A stretch of DNA of 46,321 bases from Sporosarcina sp. (GTDB lineage: Bacteria > Bacillota > Bacilli > Bacillales_A > Planococcaceae), in NCBI RefSeq assembly GCF_029257255.1, contig NZ_JARICI010000019.1:1-46321 (forward strand), given 5' to 3'. Of this stretch, positions 1 to 7,110 are shown one piece after another. The position numbers were made by a program, and so were the translations under genes. The notes beneath the pieces were generated by a model. That model saw nothing but the letters and a program-made list of their open reading frames with translations. It did not search any database and was not told the origin of the DNA. Each line of letters begins with the position of its first letter. Within the stretch, counting starts at the first letter, position 1.

Positions 1-56
1 CGATTGGCTCAAGCCATGCCCGCGGAAAGCGTCCGCCTGAAACGGAAATCAACGGT
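1..56 (+). repeat. right module of composite intergenic repeat (truncated by window edge)
   Basis: The stretch ends in GCGTCCGCCTGAAACGG followed by AAATCAACGG. A near-identical right module occurs at 10757-10803, and degraded versions lie at 891-902, 24005-24060 and 28146-28182. Similar sequence is common between genes in Bacillales genomes (general recollection, not searched). Only the right half is inside this window. It runs straight into the left box of the paired-box repeat at 74. Confidence 0.7.
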
Positions 57-73
57 TTTAAACTACCTTCTCG

Positions 74-122
74 CTAACGGGTGCAATTCTTGAATAGGGA
101 TTATACCGTTAAAGGGCCAGTT
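74..122 (+). repeat. paired-box cassette repeat, copy 1
   Basis: Left box CTAACGGGTGC (74-84) and right box AAAGGGCCAG (111-120). The first G of each G-run is 35 nt apart (79 and 114), the same spacing as copies at 17228, 18187 and 19569. The GNAT start codon follows 33 nt after the right box. Confidence 0.75.
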
Positions 123-146
123 TCTAAAAAAGGGGTTACTGTGATT

Positions 147-674
147 ATGACGATAAAGGGAAGCTTATTATATTTAAGACCTATTAAAAATGAAGACATG
201 GATAGTATTTTAAAATCATGTCAGAATGAGGATTTTATGTATATGACTGGAACTCGTAGCGCATTTACGCTGGAAGGAATCACTAAAAGTTATAAGCAGT
301 TTAGTGAAGATAGAACTCGCTATGATTTTGCCATATGTTTGTTAGATAATAATCAAATAATAGGCGATTTATCTATTTTAGAAATTGATCAAGACAATAA
401 AAAAGCAGGATTTAGGATATCGCTACATAGCCAAAGTAATTTAAATAAAGGTTATGGCACTGAAGCAACTCAACTTGCACTAAAGTTCACTTTTGAAGAG
501 CTAAAGTTAAACCGTTTAGAATTAGAGGTGTTTTCTCATAACGTTCGTGGTATTAAAGCTTATGAAAAGGCAGGGTTTAAAAAAGAAGGAGTATTAAGGC
601 AATCTCTTTTTTTGAATGATAAATATTCTGATGAGGTTCTAATGGGGATGCTCCAAGAAGACTATTGCCAGTAA
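147..674 (+). CDS. GNAT family N-acetyltransferase (RimJ/RimL type)
   Basis: A 175-residue acetyl-CoA-dependent N-acetyltransferase. It opens with an LRPIKNEDMDSIL-type strand/helix as in RimJ/RimL enzymes. The acetyl-CoA loop is NKGYGTEA (consensus Q/RxxGxG/A), and the C-terminal half has the typical LELEVFSHN and KAYEKAGFKKEGVLR segments, so the fold is complete. The substrate (ribosomal protein N-terminus, antibiotic or small amine) cannot be told from sequence. ATG at 147 is chosen because AGGGG at 131-135 precedes it; GTG 141 is possible, and the in-frame GTG at 81 lies inside the repeat and is unlikely. The gene stands alone between two paired-box repeats and two 39-bp direct repeats, suggesting arrival as a unit. 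Confidence 0.85.
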   Translation: MTIKGSLLYLRPIKNEDMDSILKSCQNEDFMYMTGTRSAFTLEGITKSYKQFSEDRTRYDFAICLLDNNQIIGDLSILEIDQDNKKAGFRISLHSQSNLNKGYGTEATQLALKFTFEELKLNRLELEVFSHNVRGIKAYEKAGFKKEGVLRQSLFLNDKYSDEVLMGMLQEDYCQ

Positions 675-760
675 TTTGTTTTTAAAATTGCTTTTATAAC
701 ATATTGGGATTCATAAATCGGATGCTATTGTAGAACAAGTTTTTTGGTAAACACTTAGTT

Positions 761-902
761 GAGCGGAGCGGAAGCCGGCGACTCTGGGAGGATGAACTGG
801 ATTTGAAAGCACCATAAAGTCCTGCCTTAATTTCTGCAAAAAGACGCAGAAATACGACAAAGCGAACCCTACGCTGTTCGCTTGGCTGCAGCGCAGATCA
901 AC
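761..902 (+). repeat. composite intergenic repeat, copy with all three modules
   Basis: Left module GAGCGGAGCGGAAGCCGGCG (761-780). Central module 823-886 contains two hairpins: TTTCTGC...GCAGAAA (831-852) and AGCGAAC...GTTCGCTT (861-882). A degraded right end ATCAACGG closes it (897-904). The central module recurs at 10693-10754 and 28041-28102 with compensating changes in the first stem (TTTCTGT/ACAGAAA in those two copies, TTTCTGC/GCAGAAA here), suggesting that the folded form matters. Confidence 0.75.
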
Positions 903-921
903 GGTTTTAAACCGCTATCTA

Positions 922-955
922 AGTAACGGGGGCGATGGCTGAAAAATCTAGATAG
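922..955 (+). repeat. paired-box cassette repeat, left box only (copy 2)
   Basis: GTAACGGGGGCGATGG matches the left box, but no GGGCCA-like right box is found about 35 nt further on. It belongs to a 39-bp direct repeat: 46-84 and 895-933 are nearly identical, from ATCAACGGTTTTAAAC through TAACGGGKGC. Confidence 0.6.
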
Positions 956-1001
956 GAAATGATAAAACTTTTATATAAAAATTGAACAATACTTCACAAA
1001 G

Positions 1002-1047
1002 AAAGAGCCCATTTTGATCAATCCTTTTTTCAAAATAGGTTCTTCTT
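1002..1047. terminator. hairpin, probable terminator
   Basis: AAGAGCCCATTTTG pairs with CAAAATAGGTTCTT (one weak pair), with T-rich sequence after it. It lies between the GNAT gene and the converging HxlR gene, so it could stop either transcript. Confidence 0.5.
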
Positions 1048-1296
1048 ATTTATCATAAAATACGGGTTTGTGAGGTATTTTTGATCAAACTTTCTTTCAA
1101 GTCAACAGTATGATATACCTTGACTACTATCGATAATAAATCAGAAAAGAATAGATCAGACAATTTTTAATGATAATATCCTATTTCATTATTGATTGTA
1201 TTAAAGTCGAGGCTATCTACTTCGAATTAAAATGGCTAAATCTTGGTACAACAATAAAATACCTTACATATAAAGCGTTATAATTTGGTTTCCTTA

Positions 1297-1653
1297 TTAA
1301 GAAGCCTCTTCTGGTTGTACGATTTCAAATTCACCTTCTCCATACTCTTGCTCCGCATAATGGATTCCCCATTGACAGAGCACCTGCAAGATAGGTTTAA
1401 GAGATTCTCCAAGTTCAGTGGATGAATATTCAACCTTCGGTGGTACTTGATTATACATCTTTCTGTTCACAAGTCCACTGTCTTCAAGCTCTCTAAGTGT
1501 TTGAATCAGCATTTTCTGAGTTATATTTGGGACAATGCGCTTTAATTCACTCGTTCTCTTTGGTCCATTCATTAAAAAGTATAATACAAGACCTTTCCAT
1601 TTTCCGCCAATAACTTCCTTTGTCACTTCAAAACCACAACTAAATGTTTTCAA
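1297..1653 (-). CDS. HxlR family transcriptional regulator
   Basis: A 118-residue winged-helix repressor/activator of the HxlR (PF01638, YodB/HypR-like) family. The signature VIGGKWKGLVLYFLMNG is at about residues 14-30, and the recognition region ITQKMLIQTLRELEDSGLV at about 44-62. A cysteine at residue 6, just before the first helix, sits where redox-sensing HxlR proteins carry their reactive Cys, so a thiol switch is possible. The RBS GGAGAGG lies 9-10 nt upstream of the ATG. It is divergent from the SDR gene at 1827. The shared 173-bp interval holds a perfect palindrome and repeated TACTATATC motifs, so it probably regulates the SDR/monooxygenase pair and itself. Confidence 0.9.
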   Translation of the reverse strand: MKTFSCGFEVTKEVIGGKWKGLVLYFLMNGPKRTSELKRIVPNITQKMLIQTLRELEDSGLVNRKMYNQVPPKVEYSSTELGESLKPILQVLCQWGIHYAEQEYGEGEFEIVQPEEAS

Positions 1654-1690
1654 GTCTCAACCTCTCCATTCCACAATTATTACCTTTTAG

Positions 1691-1778
1691 TTACTATATC
1701 ACAAAAAAGTGGGTACTTCCGTTAATGCGCTTACTAAAGGATACTATATCTTGTAAGTTGTTCTTTAAGTACTTAAAG
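1691..1778. promoter_or_regulatory. divergent operator region for the HxlR regulator
   Basis: CTTTAAGTACTTAAAG (1763-1778) is a perfect 16-bp palindrome. TTACTATATC (1691-1700) and ATACTATATC (1741-1750) are near-identical and 50 bp apart. HxlR-family repressors such as YodB bind TACT...AGTA-type dyads, which fits, but binding is inferred. Confidence 0.5.
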
Positions 1779-1826
1779 GTACTAGACATAAAATAAAATA
1801 AAATTAATTCTAAAGGAGTGTTAAGT

Positions 1827-2573
1827 ATGGGTAAATTTGAAGGTAAAATAGCGCTTGTAACGGGTGGAACAAGTGGTATTGGTCTTGCTACAGCACAAAA
1901 ATTTGTCAACGAAGGTGCATATGTTTATATCACGGGACGTAGACAAAACGAACTTGATAAAGCTGTTAACCAAATTGGCAAGAACGTAACCGGTGTTCAA
2001 GGTGATATTTCTAAGCTTGAAGACTTAGACAAACTATATGACATTATAAAGCAGGAAAAAGGTAAGTTGGACATTCTTTTTGCTAATGCAGGCACCGGCA
2101 ACTTCCTTCCATTAGGTGAAATTACTGAAGAGCAGGTTGATAGAACGTTCGACATTAACGTTAAAGGAACCATCTTTACTGTTCAAAAAGCGTTATCACT
2201 ATTCCCGGACAAAGTAGGTTCTATTATTGTAACGGGCTCTACAGCTGGATCAATTGGCAACCCGGCGTTTAGTGTATATGGAGCATCTAAAGCAGCATTA
2301 AGAGCGCTAGTTCGCAACTGGATTCTTGACCTAAAAGGTACTGAAATCCGTGTGAATGTGGTTAGTCCAGGAGGTATTCTTACACCTGCATACGATGAGC
2401 TTTTTGGTGATGCACTTGAAGAGGTACTGGAAAATAGCAAAAATACTGTTCCAGCTGGAAAAGTTGGGACACCTGAAGAAGTAGCAAACGCTGTATCTTT
2501 CCTTGCTTCAGACGAAAGCAGTTACTTGACGGGTATTGAATTGTTCGTAGATGGTGGGCTAGCACAGGTATAA
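1827..2573 (+). CDS. SDR family NAD(P)-dependent oxidoreductase
   Basis: A 248-residue classical short-chain dehydrogenase/reductase. The cofactor motif TGGTSGIG is at residues 12-19, NAG at 87-89, the catalytic Tyr-x3-Lys is Y151/K155 (YGASK) with Ser138 upstream, and the C-terminal segment is [11 protein letters not shown]. Arg38/39 (TGRRQ) after the second strand favours NADP over NAD. The substrate is unknown. AAGGAG at 1813-1818 lies 8 nt before ATG 1827; the earlier in-frame GTG at 1818 overlaps the RBS and is rejected. A monooxygenase-like gene follows 99 bp later and a redox-type HxlR regulator is divergent, so detoxification of a quinone or aldehyde is a reasonable guess. Confidence 0.9.
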   Translation: MGKFEGKIALVTGGTSGIGLATAQKFVNEGAYVYITGRRQNELDKAVNQIGKNVTGVQGDISKLEDLDKLYDIIKQEKGKLDILFANAGTGNFLPLGEITEEQVDRTFDINVKGTIFTVQKALSLFPDKVGSIIVTGSTAGSIGNPAFSVYGASKAALRALVRNWILDLKGTEIRVNVVSPGGILTPAYDELFGDALEEVLENSKNTVPAGKVGTPEEVANAVSFLASDESSYLTGIELFVDGGLAQV

Positions 2574-2672
2574 TTTAACTGCGCAGAAATAACAAATAGT
2601 CCCTAAAAAAGGTTAATGGTGAATGGTGTAACGGAATCGCCGCAAAATATAAAATTTATAGGAGGAATCAAT

Positions 2673-3029
2673 ATGACCAATCAACAAGTTCAACTCAATA
2701 TTCGTTTTAAGGCTAAACCAGGGAAGAAAGAGGAATTCCGCAAGGAGCTATTTTCCTTAATTGAGGAGATGTCATCCGAAAAGGCATTTATTAGCGCTAT
2801 TGTTTCGGATAATCTGGATCAACCGGATGAACTGCTCATTTATGAAACATGGAAAGGCACGAGAGATAGCTGGCTTGATGAAGAATTTATTAAACCGTAC
2901 CGCAAGGATTACGAAGTAAGGCTGGATGATTTAATTGTGGAAAGAAGCGTTAGCTGGTTGCAACCTAACCGTGAATGGGGAAGTCATATAACGAATGATA
3001 CTGAATATGAATTCAATCTGAAAGTTTAA
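2673..3029 (+). CDS. putative quinol monooxygenase, ABM domain
   Basis: A 118-residue protein of the antibiotic biosynthesis monooxygenase (ABM, PF03992; YgiN-like) fold. The features are NIRFKAKPGKKEEFRKEL near the N-terminus, a central EEMSSEKAFISAIV, then DELLIYETWKG. ABM proteins are small dimeric ferredoxin-like proteins that oxidise quinols or aromatic intermediates without a metal. GGAGGA at 2661-2666 precedes ATG 2673; an upstream in-frame start at 2616 has no RBS. It probably shares a transcript with the SDR gene, which fits a quinone-related pathway. Confidence 0.8.
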   Translation: MTNQQVQLNIRFKAKPGKKEEFRKELFSLIEEMSSEKAFISAIVSDNLDQPDELLIYETWKGTRDSWLDEEFIKPYRKDYEVRLDDLIVERSVSWLQPNREWGSHITNDTEYEFNLKV

Positions 3030-3060
3030 TTTTAGACGTGAGTGTTTGGCTCTAAACGTA

Positions 3061-3100
3061 AAAAAGACGAGAGGAAGTAAAACTTCCATCTCGTCTTTTT
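3061..3100. terminator. bidirectional rho-independent terminator
   Basis: AAAAAGACGAGA pairs with TCTCGTCTTTTT, with an inner GGAAGT/ACTTCC stem. It is flanked by A-run and T-run and separates the converging ABM gene from the methyltransferase gene. Confidence 0.85.
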
Positions 3101-4039
3101 TTATGTACACCAAACGACTTCGCGTGAAAACGTCCCTTTATGCGCAAGGCAGCGGTCGGTGATTGTAAAGCCTGCTTCACTGAGCATTTCGTCGATGTTT
3201 TCGATCGTAATAATCAAACAGCCTTTCGTAAAGCGCCGTGCTTCCTTCAAAATTGCCAGCTGCCCTTCAGCCGTAATATGCGTAAACAAATTATAAGGCA
3301 TATCAATAATCGCTACATCATAATGCTCGTTTACTTCAGCAATCGGACCAATCGTCACATCGCCATGAAGATTAAAATACGCAATATTCTTCCGTGAACC
3401 ATAGACAACGAGGGGATTAATATCGCGTCCCTCGATTTGAATGCCCATCGAAAGAGCTTCCACGAGCACTGTGCCGATTCCGCAACAAGGATCAATTACG
3501 CGCAAGCCTTCAGGATGCGGCACCGCAATATTGACAGCAGCCCGTGCCAGACGCGTTCCAAGTGCAGTTGAATACATATGCGGCTTCTGTTGATGTGCAT
3601 ACCAGTCAGAAGAACTTTCTGTCAGCTTTCCTGCATACCAACGGTCATCGAGCTGCACAATCCCAATCAACAATTCGGGATTATCCAGTTCAGGCTCACC
3701 ATTGATTTGAAGACCCGTTTTCCGTTCGATTTCACGGCGTTTCGCATGTCCAATCTTTAATGTGCCGGCAAGCTCCATGTCATTTAAGCAGACAGTCTTG
3801 AATGTTTCCTTCACTGTTAATTCAGCGGCTTGCTCTGCCAATGAATCCAATGTATCTGCCTGAATCCAAACTTCAAGTCTTGCCTGGATGAACGGGCTGC
3901 GTGAAGGATCAATCTCCACCTCGCTTATGATGACATTTTCCTGCACGTCACTCCCGAAAAAAGCACGCATTTCCATCCGGCATAATTCCTGTTCATCGCG
4001 ATGCCGAATATACGTATAGATAAACTGAGACGTTTCCAC
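3101..4039 (-). CDS. TRM11-type SAM-dependent RNA methyltransferase
   Basis: A 312-residue protein with an N-terminal region of about 150 residues resembling the THUMP-containing part of Trm11/TrmG10 enzymes, then a Rossmann methyltransferase domain (UPF0020, PF01170). SAM motif I is DPCCGIGT at 183-190, and motif IV is DMPYN at 246-250, where N2-guanine methyltransferases usually have DPPYN, so one residue differs. The likely role is tRNA guanosine N2 methylation; the exact site is not deducible. It begins with GTG immediately after the stop codon of the upstream gene, so translation is probably coupled. It is the last gene of the three-gene minus-strand group. Confidence 0.8.
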   Translation of the reverse strand: METSQFIYTYIRHRDEQELCRMEMRAFFGSDVQENVIISEVEIDPSRSPFIQARLEVWIQADTLDSLAEQAAELTVKETFKTVCLNDMELAGTLKIGHAKRREIERKTGLQINGEPELDNPELLIGIVQLDDRWYAGKLTESSSDWYAHQQKPHMYSTALGTRLARAAVNIAVPHPEGLRVIDPCCGIGTVLVEALSMGIQIEGRDINPLVVYGSRKNIAYFNLHGDVTIGPIAEVNEHYDVAIIDMPYNLFTHITAEGQLAILKEARRFTKGCLIITIENIDEMLSEAGFTITDRCLAHKGTFSREVVWCT

Positions 4040-4492
4040 TTACTTACCTGCTTTCATTTTGCTAAGACCGCCGAGCACTTCATGAAGAAGCTGCAGAGTC
4101 TGTTCAATAGTCATCGATTCATCAAATCCTTGAATTGGATCAAGCGGCATATTCACTTCCCACAGTCCTTCATTATCAGAGAAGGAGAGGCTGAAACCCA
4201 GTAATTGCTGCTGCAACTGTTCTTCAATGAATGAACGGATTGCCTCGCTTTCTTTTTTTCTGCCCTGCAAACCGAATAATGCCATATACGTTCCGAAAAT
4301 ATCATCCACTTCCAGAACAAGTGAATCAACCTTATATTGATCAAGGTCAGGTGACGCAACATATAAAAATTCTGCTATGTTGGATTTCAAATAGGATATC
4401 GGTTCCAGTAAAAATGATGTGTCTGCTTCACGGATTGTTTCTTCCGTTTCTTTTGCGCAGATTTCTAAATTTTCTATGGTTAATGGGTTCAT
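4040..4492 (-). CDS. uncharacterised 150-residue soluble protein
   Basis: Not recognised. It is acidic and helix-rich, with no signal peptide, membrane segment or metal motif. One segment, YKVDSLVLEVDDIFGTYM, is followed by a long helix rich in E, Q and L and then ALFGLQGRKKESEAI. ATG 4492 is chosen because GAGGAG (4501-4506) lies 8 nt before it; a GTG at 4501 overlaps the RBS. It begins 5 nt after the end of the CDF exporter gene, and its stop abuts the methyltransferase GTG, so all three are probably one transcript. Confidence 0.75.
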   Translation of the reverse strand: MNPLTIENLEICAKETEETIREADTSFLLEPISYLKSNIAEFLYVASPDLDQYKVDSLVLEVDDIFGTYMALFGLQGRKKESEAIRSFIEEQLQQQLLGFSLSFSDNEGLWEVNMPLDPIQGFDESMTIEQTLQLLHEVLGGLSKMKAGK

Positions 4493-4497
4493 TTCGT

Positions 4498-5430
4498 TCA
4501 CTCCTCGTTAGTAAGTATACCGGATTGCTTTTCGGGATACCATGGATTTAAGTGAATTAACACTTCGTCAACGTCTTCATTTTGCGCCATGATTAAATTG
4601 CGCAGTCTGCTGGAAATCACATGACCTTCCTGAACCGTCAAATCGCCGGTAACACCGATGCGGATGTCGACAAGAACATAATGACCGTGTTCTCTTGCGC
4701 GCAGGCGATCAATGCGCTTTACTTCGGGCATGGAATGGATAAGATTTTCAAAAGCTGCCAAACGCTCATCACTTACGCTCTTTTCCATTAAAATATCGAT
4801 GCTCTCCTTGCCGATTTCGATTGCTATCTTAAACACCAGGATTGAAACGATAATCCCGGCAATCGGGTCTCCGTATGCCAGCAGCGGAATGGCAAATGAA
4901 TCACCAATCAAGGCCAAGCCAATACCGACAACTGCTGCGAGTGAAGCATAGACATCAGCTAAATGGTCATAGGCGGTCGCAATCAAGCCTTTGCTGTTTT
5001 CTGCTTTTCCGACACGAATCGTATAGATGTACAGGACATATTTCCAAATGAGTGATACAATCGCCGTAAGTAACGCAATCTTGCTGGCGGTTGCCGGATC
5101 TTCAAATAATGCCATCACTGCTTCAAACGCGATATAAATAGCGGCCAGTCCTAAAATCATAGCTACGAAGCCGGAGCCGATTACCTCAGCTTTGCCGTGT
5201 CCATAAGGATGATCTTGATCCGCCGGGCGTTTGGAAATCCTCATAGATGTTAAAGCTGCAGCAGAAGCCACGACATCACCTGCGTTGTGAAAGCCATCGG
5301 CAAGTAGTACCGGACTCCTGAAAACAAAGCCGACGACCAACTTTAAAACAGTTAGTACTATATTGCTTAATAAACTTACCCAGATCGCCATGATAGAAGA
5401 AGCAGAGTGTCCTTGATTCATTGTTACCAT
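4498..5430 (-). CDS. cation diffusion facilitator (CDF) family metal exporter
   Basis: A 310-residue inner-membrane metal/proton antiporter with about six membrane helices (first near 14-36) and a cytoplasmic C-terminal domain (from about 205) with the ferredoxin-like CDF fold. Helix 2 carries H48-x3-D52 (FHNAGD) and helix 5 D155-x3-D159 (DHLAD). DHPYGHGKAE (73-82) is the family loop. Zn-type transporters usually have H/D-x3-D in both helices, and Mn-type ones have D/N-x3-D. This mixed set leaves Mn, Fe or Zn open. GAGGAGGG lies 8 nt before ATG 5430. A minus-strand terminator sits in the leader (5473-5500), hinting at attenuation. Confidence 0.9.
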   Translation of the reverse strand: MVTMNQGHSASSIMAIWVSLLSNIVLTVLKLVVGFVFRSPVLLADGFHNAGDVVASAAALTSMRISKRPADQDHPYGHGKAEVIGSGFVAMILGLAAIYIAFEAVMALFEDPATASKIALLTAIVSLIWKYVLYIYTIRVGKAENSKGLIATAYDHLADVYASLAAVVGIGLALIGDSFAIPLLAYGDPIAGIIVSILVFKIAIEIGKESIDILMEKSVSDERLAAFENLIHSMPEVKRIDRLRAREHGHYVLVDIRIGVTGDLTVQEGHVISSRLRNLIMAQNEDVDEVLIHLNPWYPEKQSGILTNEE

Positions 5431-5472
5431 AAATGTTTCCCTCCTCTAATAGTGTTTCCTGAAAGCAACAAA

Positions 5473-5500
5473 AAAACCTCGCCTGTTGTATGCGAGGTTT
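5473..5500 (-). terminator. terminator hairpin in the leader of the CDF exporter gene
   Basis: Read on the minus strand, AAACCTCGC...GCGAGGTTT is followed by a T-run, 40 nt upstream of the CDF start codon. No minus-strand gene ends here, so it is either an attenuator for the exporter operon or a stop for stray transcription. I saw no NiCo or yybP-ykoY aptamer signature before it. Confidence 0.6.
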
Positions 5501-5651
5501 GGAAAATTTTTAATGGTTGTGTTGGGACAAAATTTGTCATTGTCATCACTCATTCATTTGTAGTTCATTAATTATCCCATAAATTGAAGCATCATGCAAC
5601 TTCACGGAGCCCAAAATAGTAAGATGATTATCAAAAAAATGAATTGCCTTG

Positions 5652-5680
5652 TTGCAAGATGACAAGAATTTAATTATAAT
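5652..5680 (+). promoter_or_regulatory. sigma-A promoter of argH
   Basis: TTGCAA (5652-5657), 17-bp spacer and TATAAT (5675-5680). Confidence 0.75.
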
Positions 5681-5687
5681 ACACAAA

Positions 5688-5705
5688 GATGCATAAAAAT
5701 TCACT
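5688..5705 (+). promoter_or_regulatory. ARG box (ArgR/AhrC operator) of argH
   Basis: GATGCATAAAAATTCACT closely follows the Bacillus ARG-box consensus CATGAATAAAAATGCAAG. It lies just downstream of the -10, so bound repressor would block initiation when arginine is plentiful. Confidence 0.7.
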
Positions 5706-5721
5706 TTGAGAGGTTTGATGA

Positions 5722-7050
5722 ATGATGAAACTTTGGGGCGGTCGATTTAGCAGCAAAGCAGATGAAATTATGGAGAAATTCAACAGCTCGCTTCCCGTTG
5801 ATTATCGTTTATTCAGAGAAGATATTGCAGGAAGTCTCGCACATGTCACAATGCAAGTGCATTGCGATTTATTGACGCCTGAAGAAGGGGAGCTGCTGGT
5901 CAATGGCCTGCAGTCCATTTTGACAGACATCGAATCGGGTGAATTGAAAATAGAAGGTAATTACGAAGACATCCATTCATTTATTGAAATGAATTTAACA
6001 GAACGGGTAGGGGAAACCGGTAAGAAACTGCATACTGCACGGAGCCGGAACGACCAAGTGGCAGTTGATATGCGTCAGTATGCACGCAACCAAGCATCTA
6101 TTGTACAGGATGCATTGCAGACATTAATTGATTCATTAGATGCAAAAGGAAAAGCAAATAACGTCATCATGCCGGGTTATACACATTTGCAACGTGCGCA
6201 GGTCGTGACATTCGGTCATCATTTAGATGCCTATGCACAAATGTTCAAACGGGATAAAAAACGTGTGCAGAATGCAGCGGAAATACTGAATGAAAACCCG
6301 CTTGGCTGTGGCGCACTCGCAGGCACCACACATGATATTGATCGCCAAGTTACGACAGCATTGCTTGGTTTTCATAAGCCGGTGGATAATTTCCTTGATG
6401 GCGTCAGTGACCGTGATTACTTAGTGGAACTAATGTCTGATTTCTCCTTGATTATGATGCATATGAGCCGGTTGAGTGAAGAACTGATTCTCTGGAGCAG
6501 CCAGGAATTCCGTTTTATCACGATTTCAGATGCGTATTCTACGGGCAGCAGTATCATGCCACAAAAGAAAAACCCTGATGCAGCTGAGTTGATCCGCGGA
6601 AAAACAGGCCGCGTCTACGGTTCCCTTTTTGCCTTGCTGACTACATTAAAAGGTCTGCCGCTTACCTATAATAAAGACATGCAGGAAGACAAGGAGCAAT
6701 TTTTCGACGCACTCGACACGGTGCTTGATTGCCTGGAGATCATGTCTAAAATGATCGATACGCTGCAAGTCAACGCTGACCAAATGAAAGCAGCCATCAA
6801 AGGCGGCTTCTTAAACGCAACAGAAGTGGCAGATTACCTGGTTGCGAAAGGCACCCCTTTCCGGGATGCGCATGAAATTGTCGGCAAGATCATCATTTAT
6901 TGTGAGAAAGAAAAGAAAGCAATTGAAGACCTGACAGTAGCAGAACTGAACCAATTCAGCGGTCATATTGAAAACGACATCTACGATTATATTGATTATG
7001 AAACCATCATTACCAAGGGCAATAAAAGCCTGATGACTGGAAAAGAGTAA
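5722..7050 (+). CDS. argH: argininosuccinate lyase
   Basis: A 442-residue cytosolic enzyme that splits argininosuccinate into arginine and fumarate, the last step of arginine synthesis. It starts MMKLWGGRFS as in other ArgH proteins. HTARSRNDQV is at 104-113, TH(154-155)LQRAQ follows, and the fumarase/aspartase superfamily loop GSSIMPQKKNPD is at 275-286 with the catalytic Ser. Length is slightly below the usual 455-460. GAGAGG (5708-5713) fits ATG 5722; ATG 5725 is an alternative. The gene stands alone: argG, its usual partner, is not in this window, while argCJBD lies 2.5 kb downstream with brnQ and fabI in opposite orientation between them. Confidence 0.97.
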   Translation: MMKLWGGRFSSKADEIMEKFNSSLPVDYRLFREDIAGSLAHVTMQVHCDLLTPEEGELLVNGLQSILTDIESGELKIEGNYEDIHSFIEMNLTERVGETGKKLHTARSRNDQVAVDMRQYARNQASIVQDALQTLIDSLDAKGKANNVIMPGYTHLQRAQVVTFGHHLDAYAQMFKRDKKRVQNAAEILNENPLGCGALAGTTHDIDRQVTTALLGFHKPVDNFLDGVSDRDYLVELMSDFSLIMMHMSRLSEELILWSSQEFRFITISDAYSTGSSIMPQKKNPDAAELIRGKTGRVYGSLFALLTTLKGLPLTYNKDMQEDKEQFFDALDTVLDCLEIMSKMIDTLQVNADQMKAAIKGGFLNATEVADYLVAKGTPFRDAHEIVGKIIIYCEKEKKAIEDLTVAELNQFSGHIENDIYDYIDYETIITKGNKSLMTGKE

Positions 7051-7076
7051 GTTGCGTCTGAATTGATCAAACAAAA

Positions 7077-7106
7077 AAGCCTGCAAAATTCGCAGGCTTT
7101 CTCGTA
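7077..7106. terminator. bidirectional terminator between argH and brnQ
   Basis: AAAGCCTGC pairs with GCAGGCTTT around a 7-nt loop, with A-run before and T-rich run after. Confidence 0.85.
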
Positions 7107-7110
7107 ACTT

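Larger units (their letters stand above)
675..1296. other. intergenic region, 622 bp, repeats and a hairpin but no gene
   Basis: It holds a composite repeat (761-902), a second copy of a direct repeat (895-933), the left box of a paired-box repeat (922-933) and a terminator-like hairpin (1002-1047). The remainder, 1048-1296, is A/T-rich with no supported ORF or RNA. Confidence 0.6.

Noticed and set aside
5424..5546. 40-residue leader ORF on the minus strand across the CDF leader terminator
   Set aside because: No RBS, it runs through the hairpin, and the sequence (TMTNFVPTQPLKIFQ) matches nothing I know.
5501..5640. NiCo or manganese riboswitch before the CDF gene
   Set aside because: The conserved aptamer sequences are not present.
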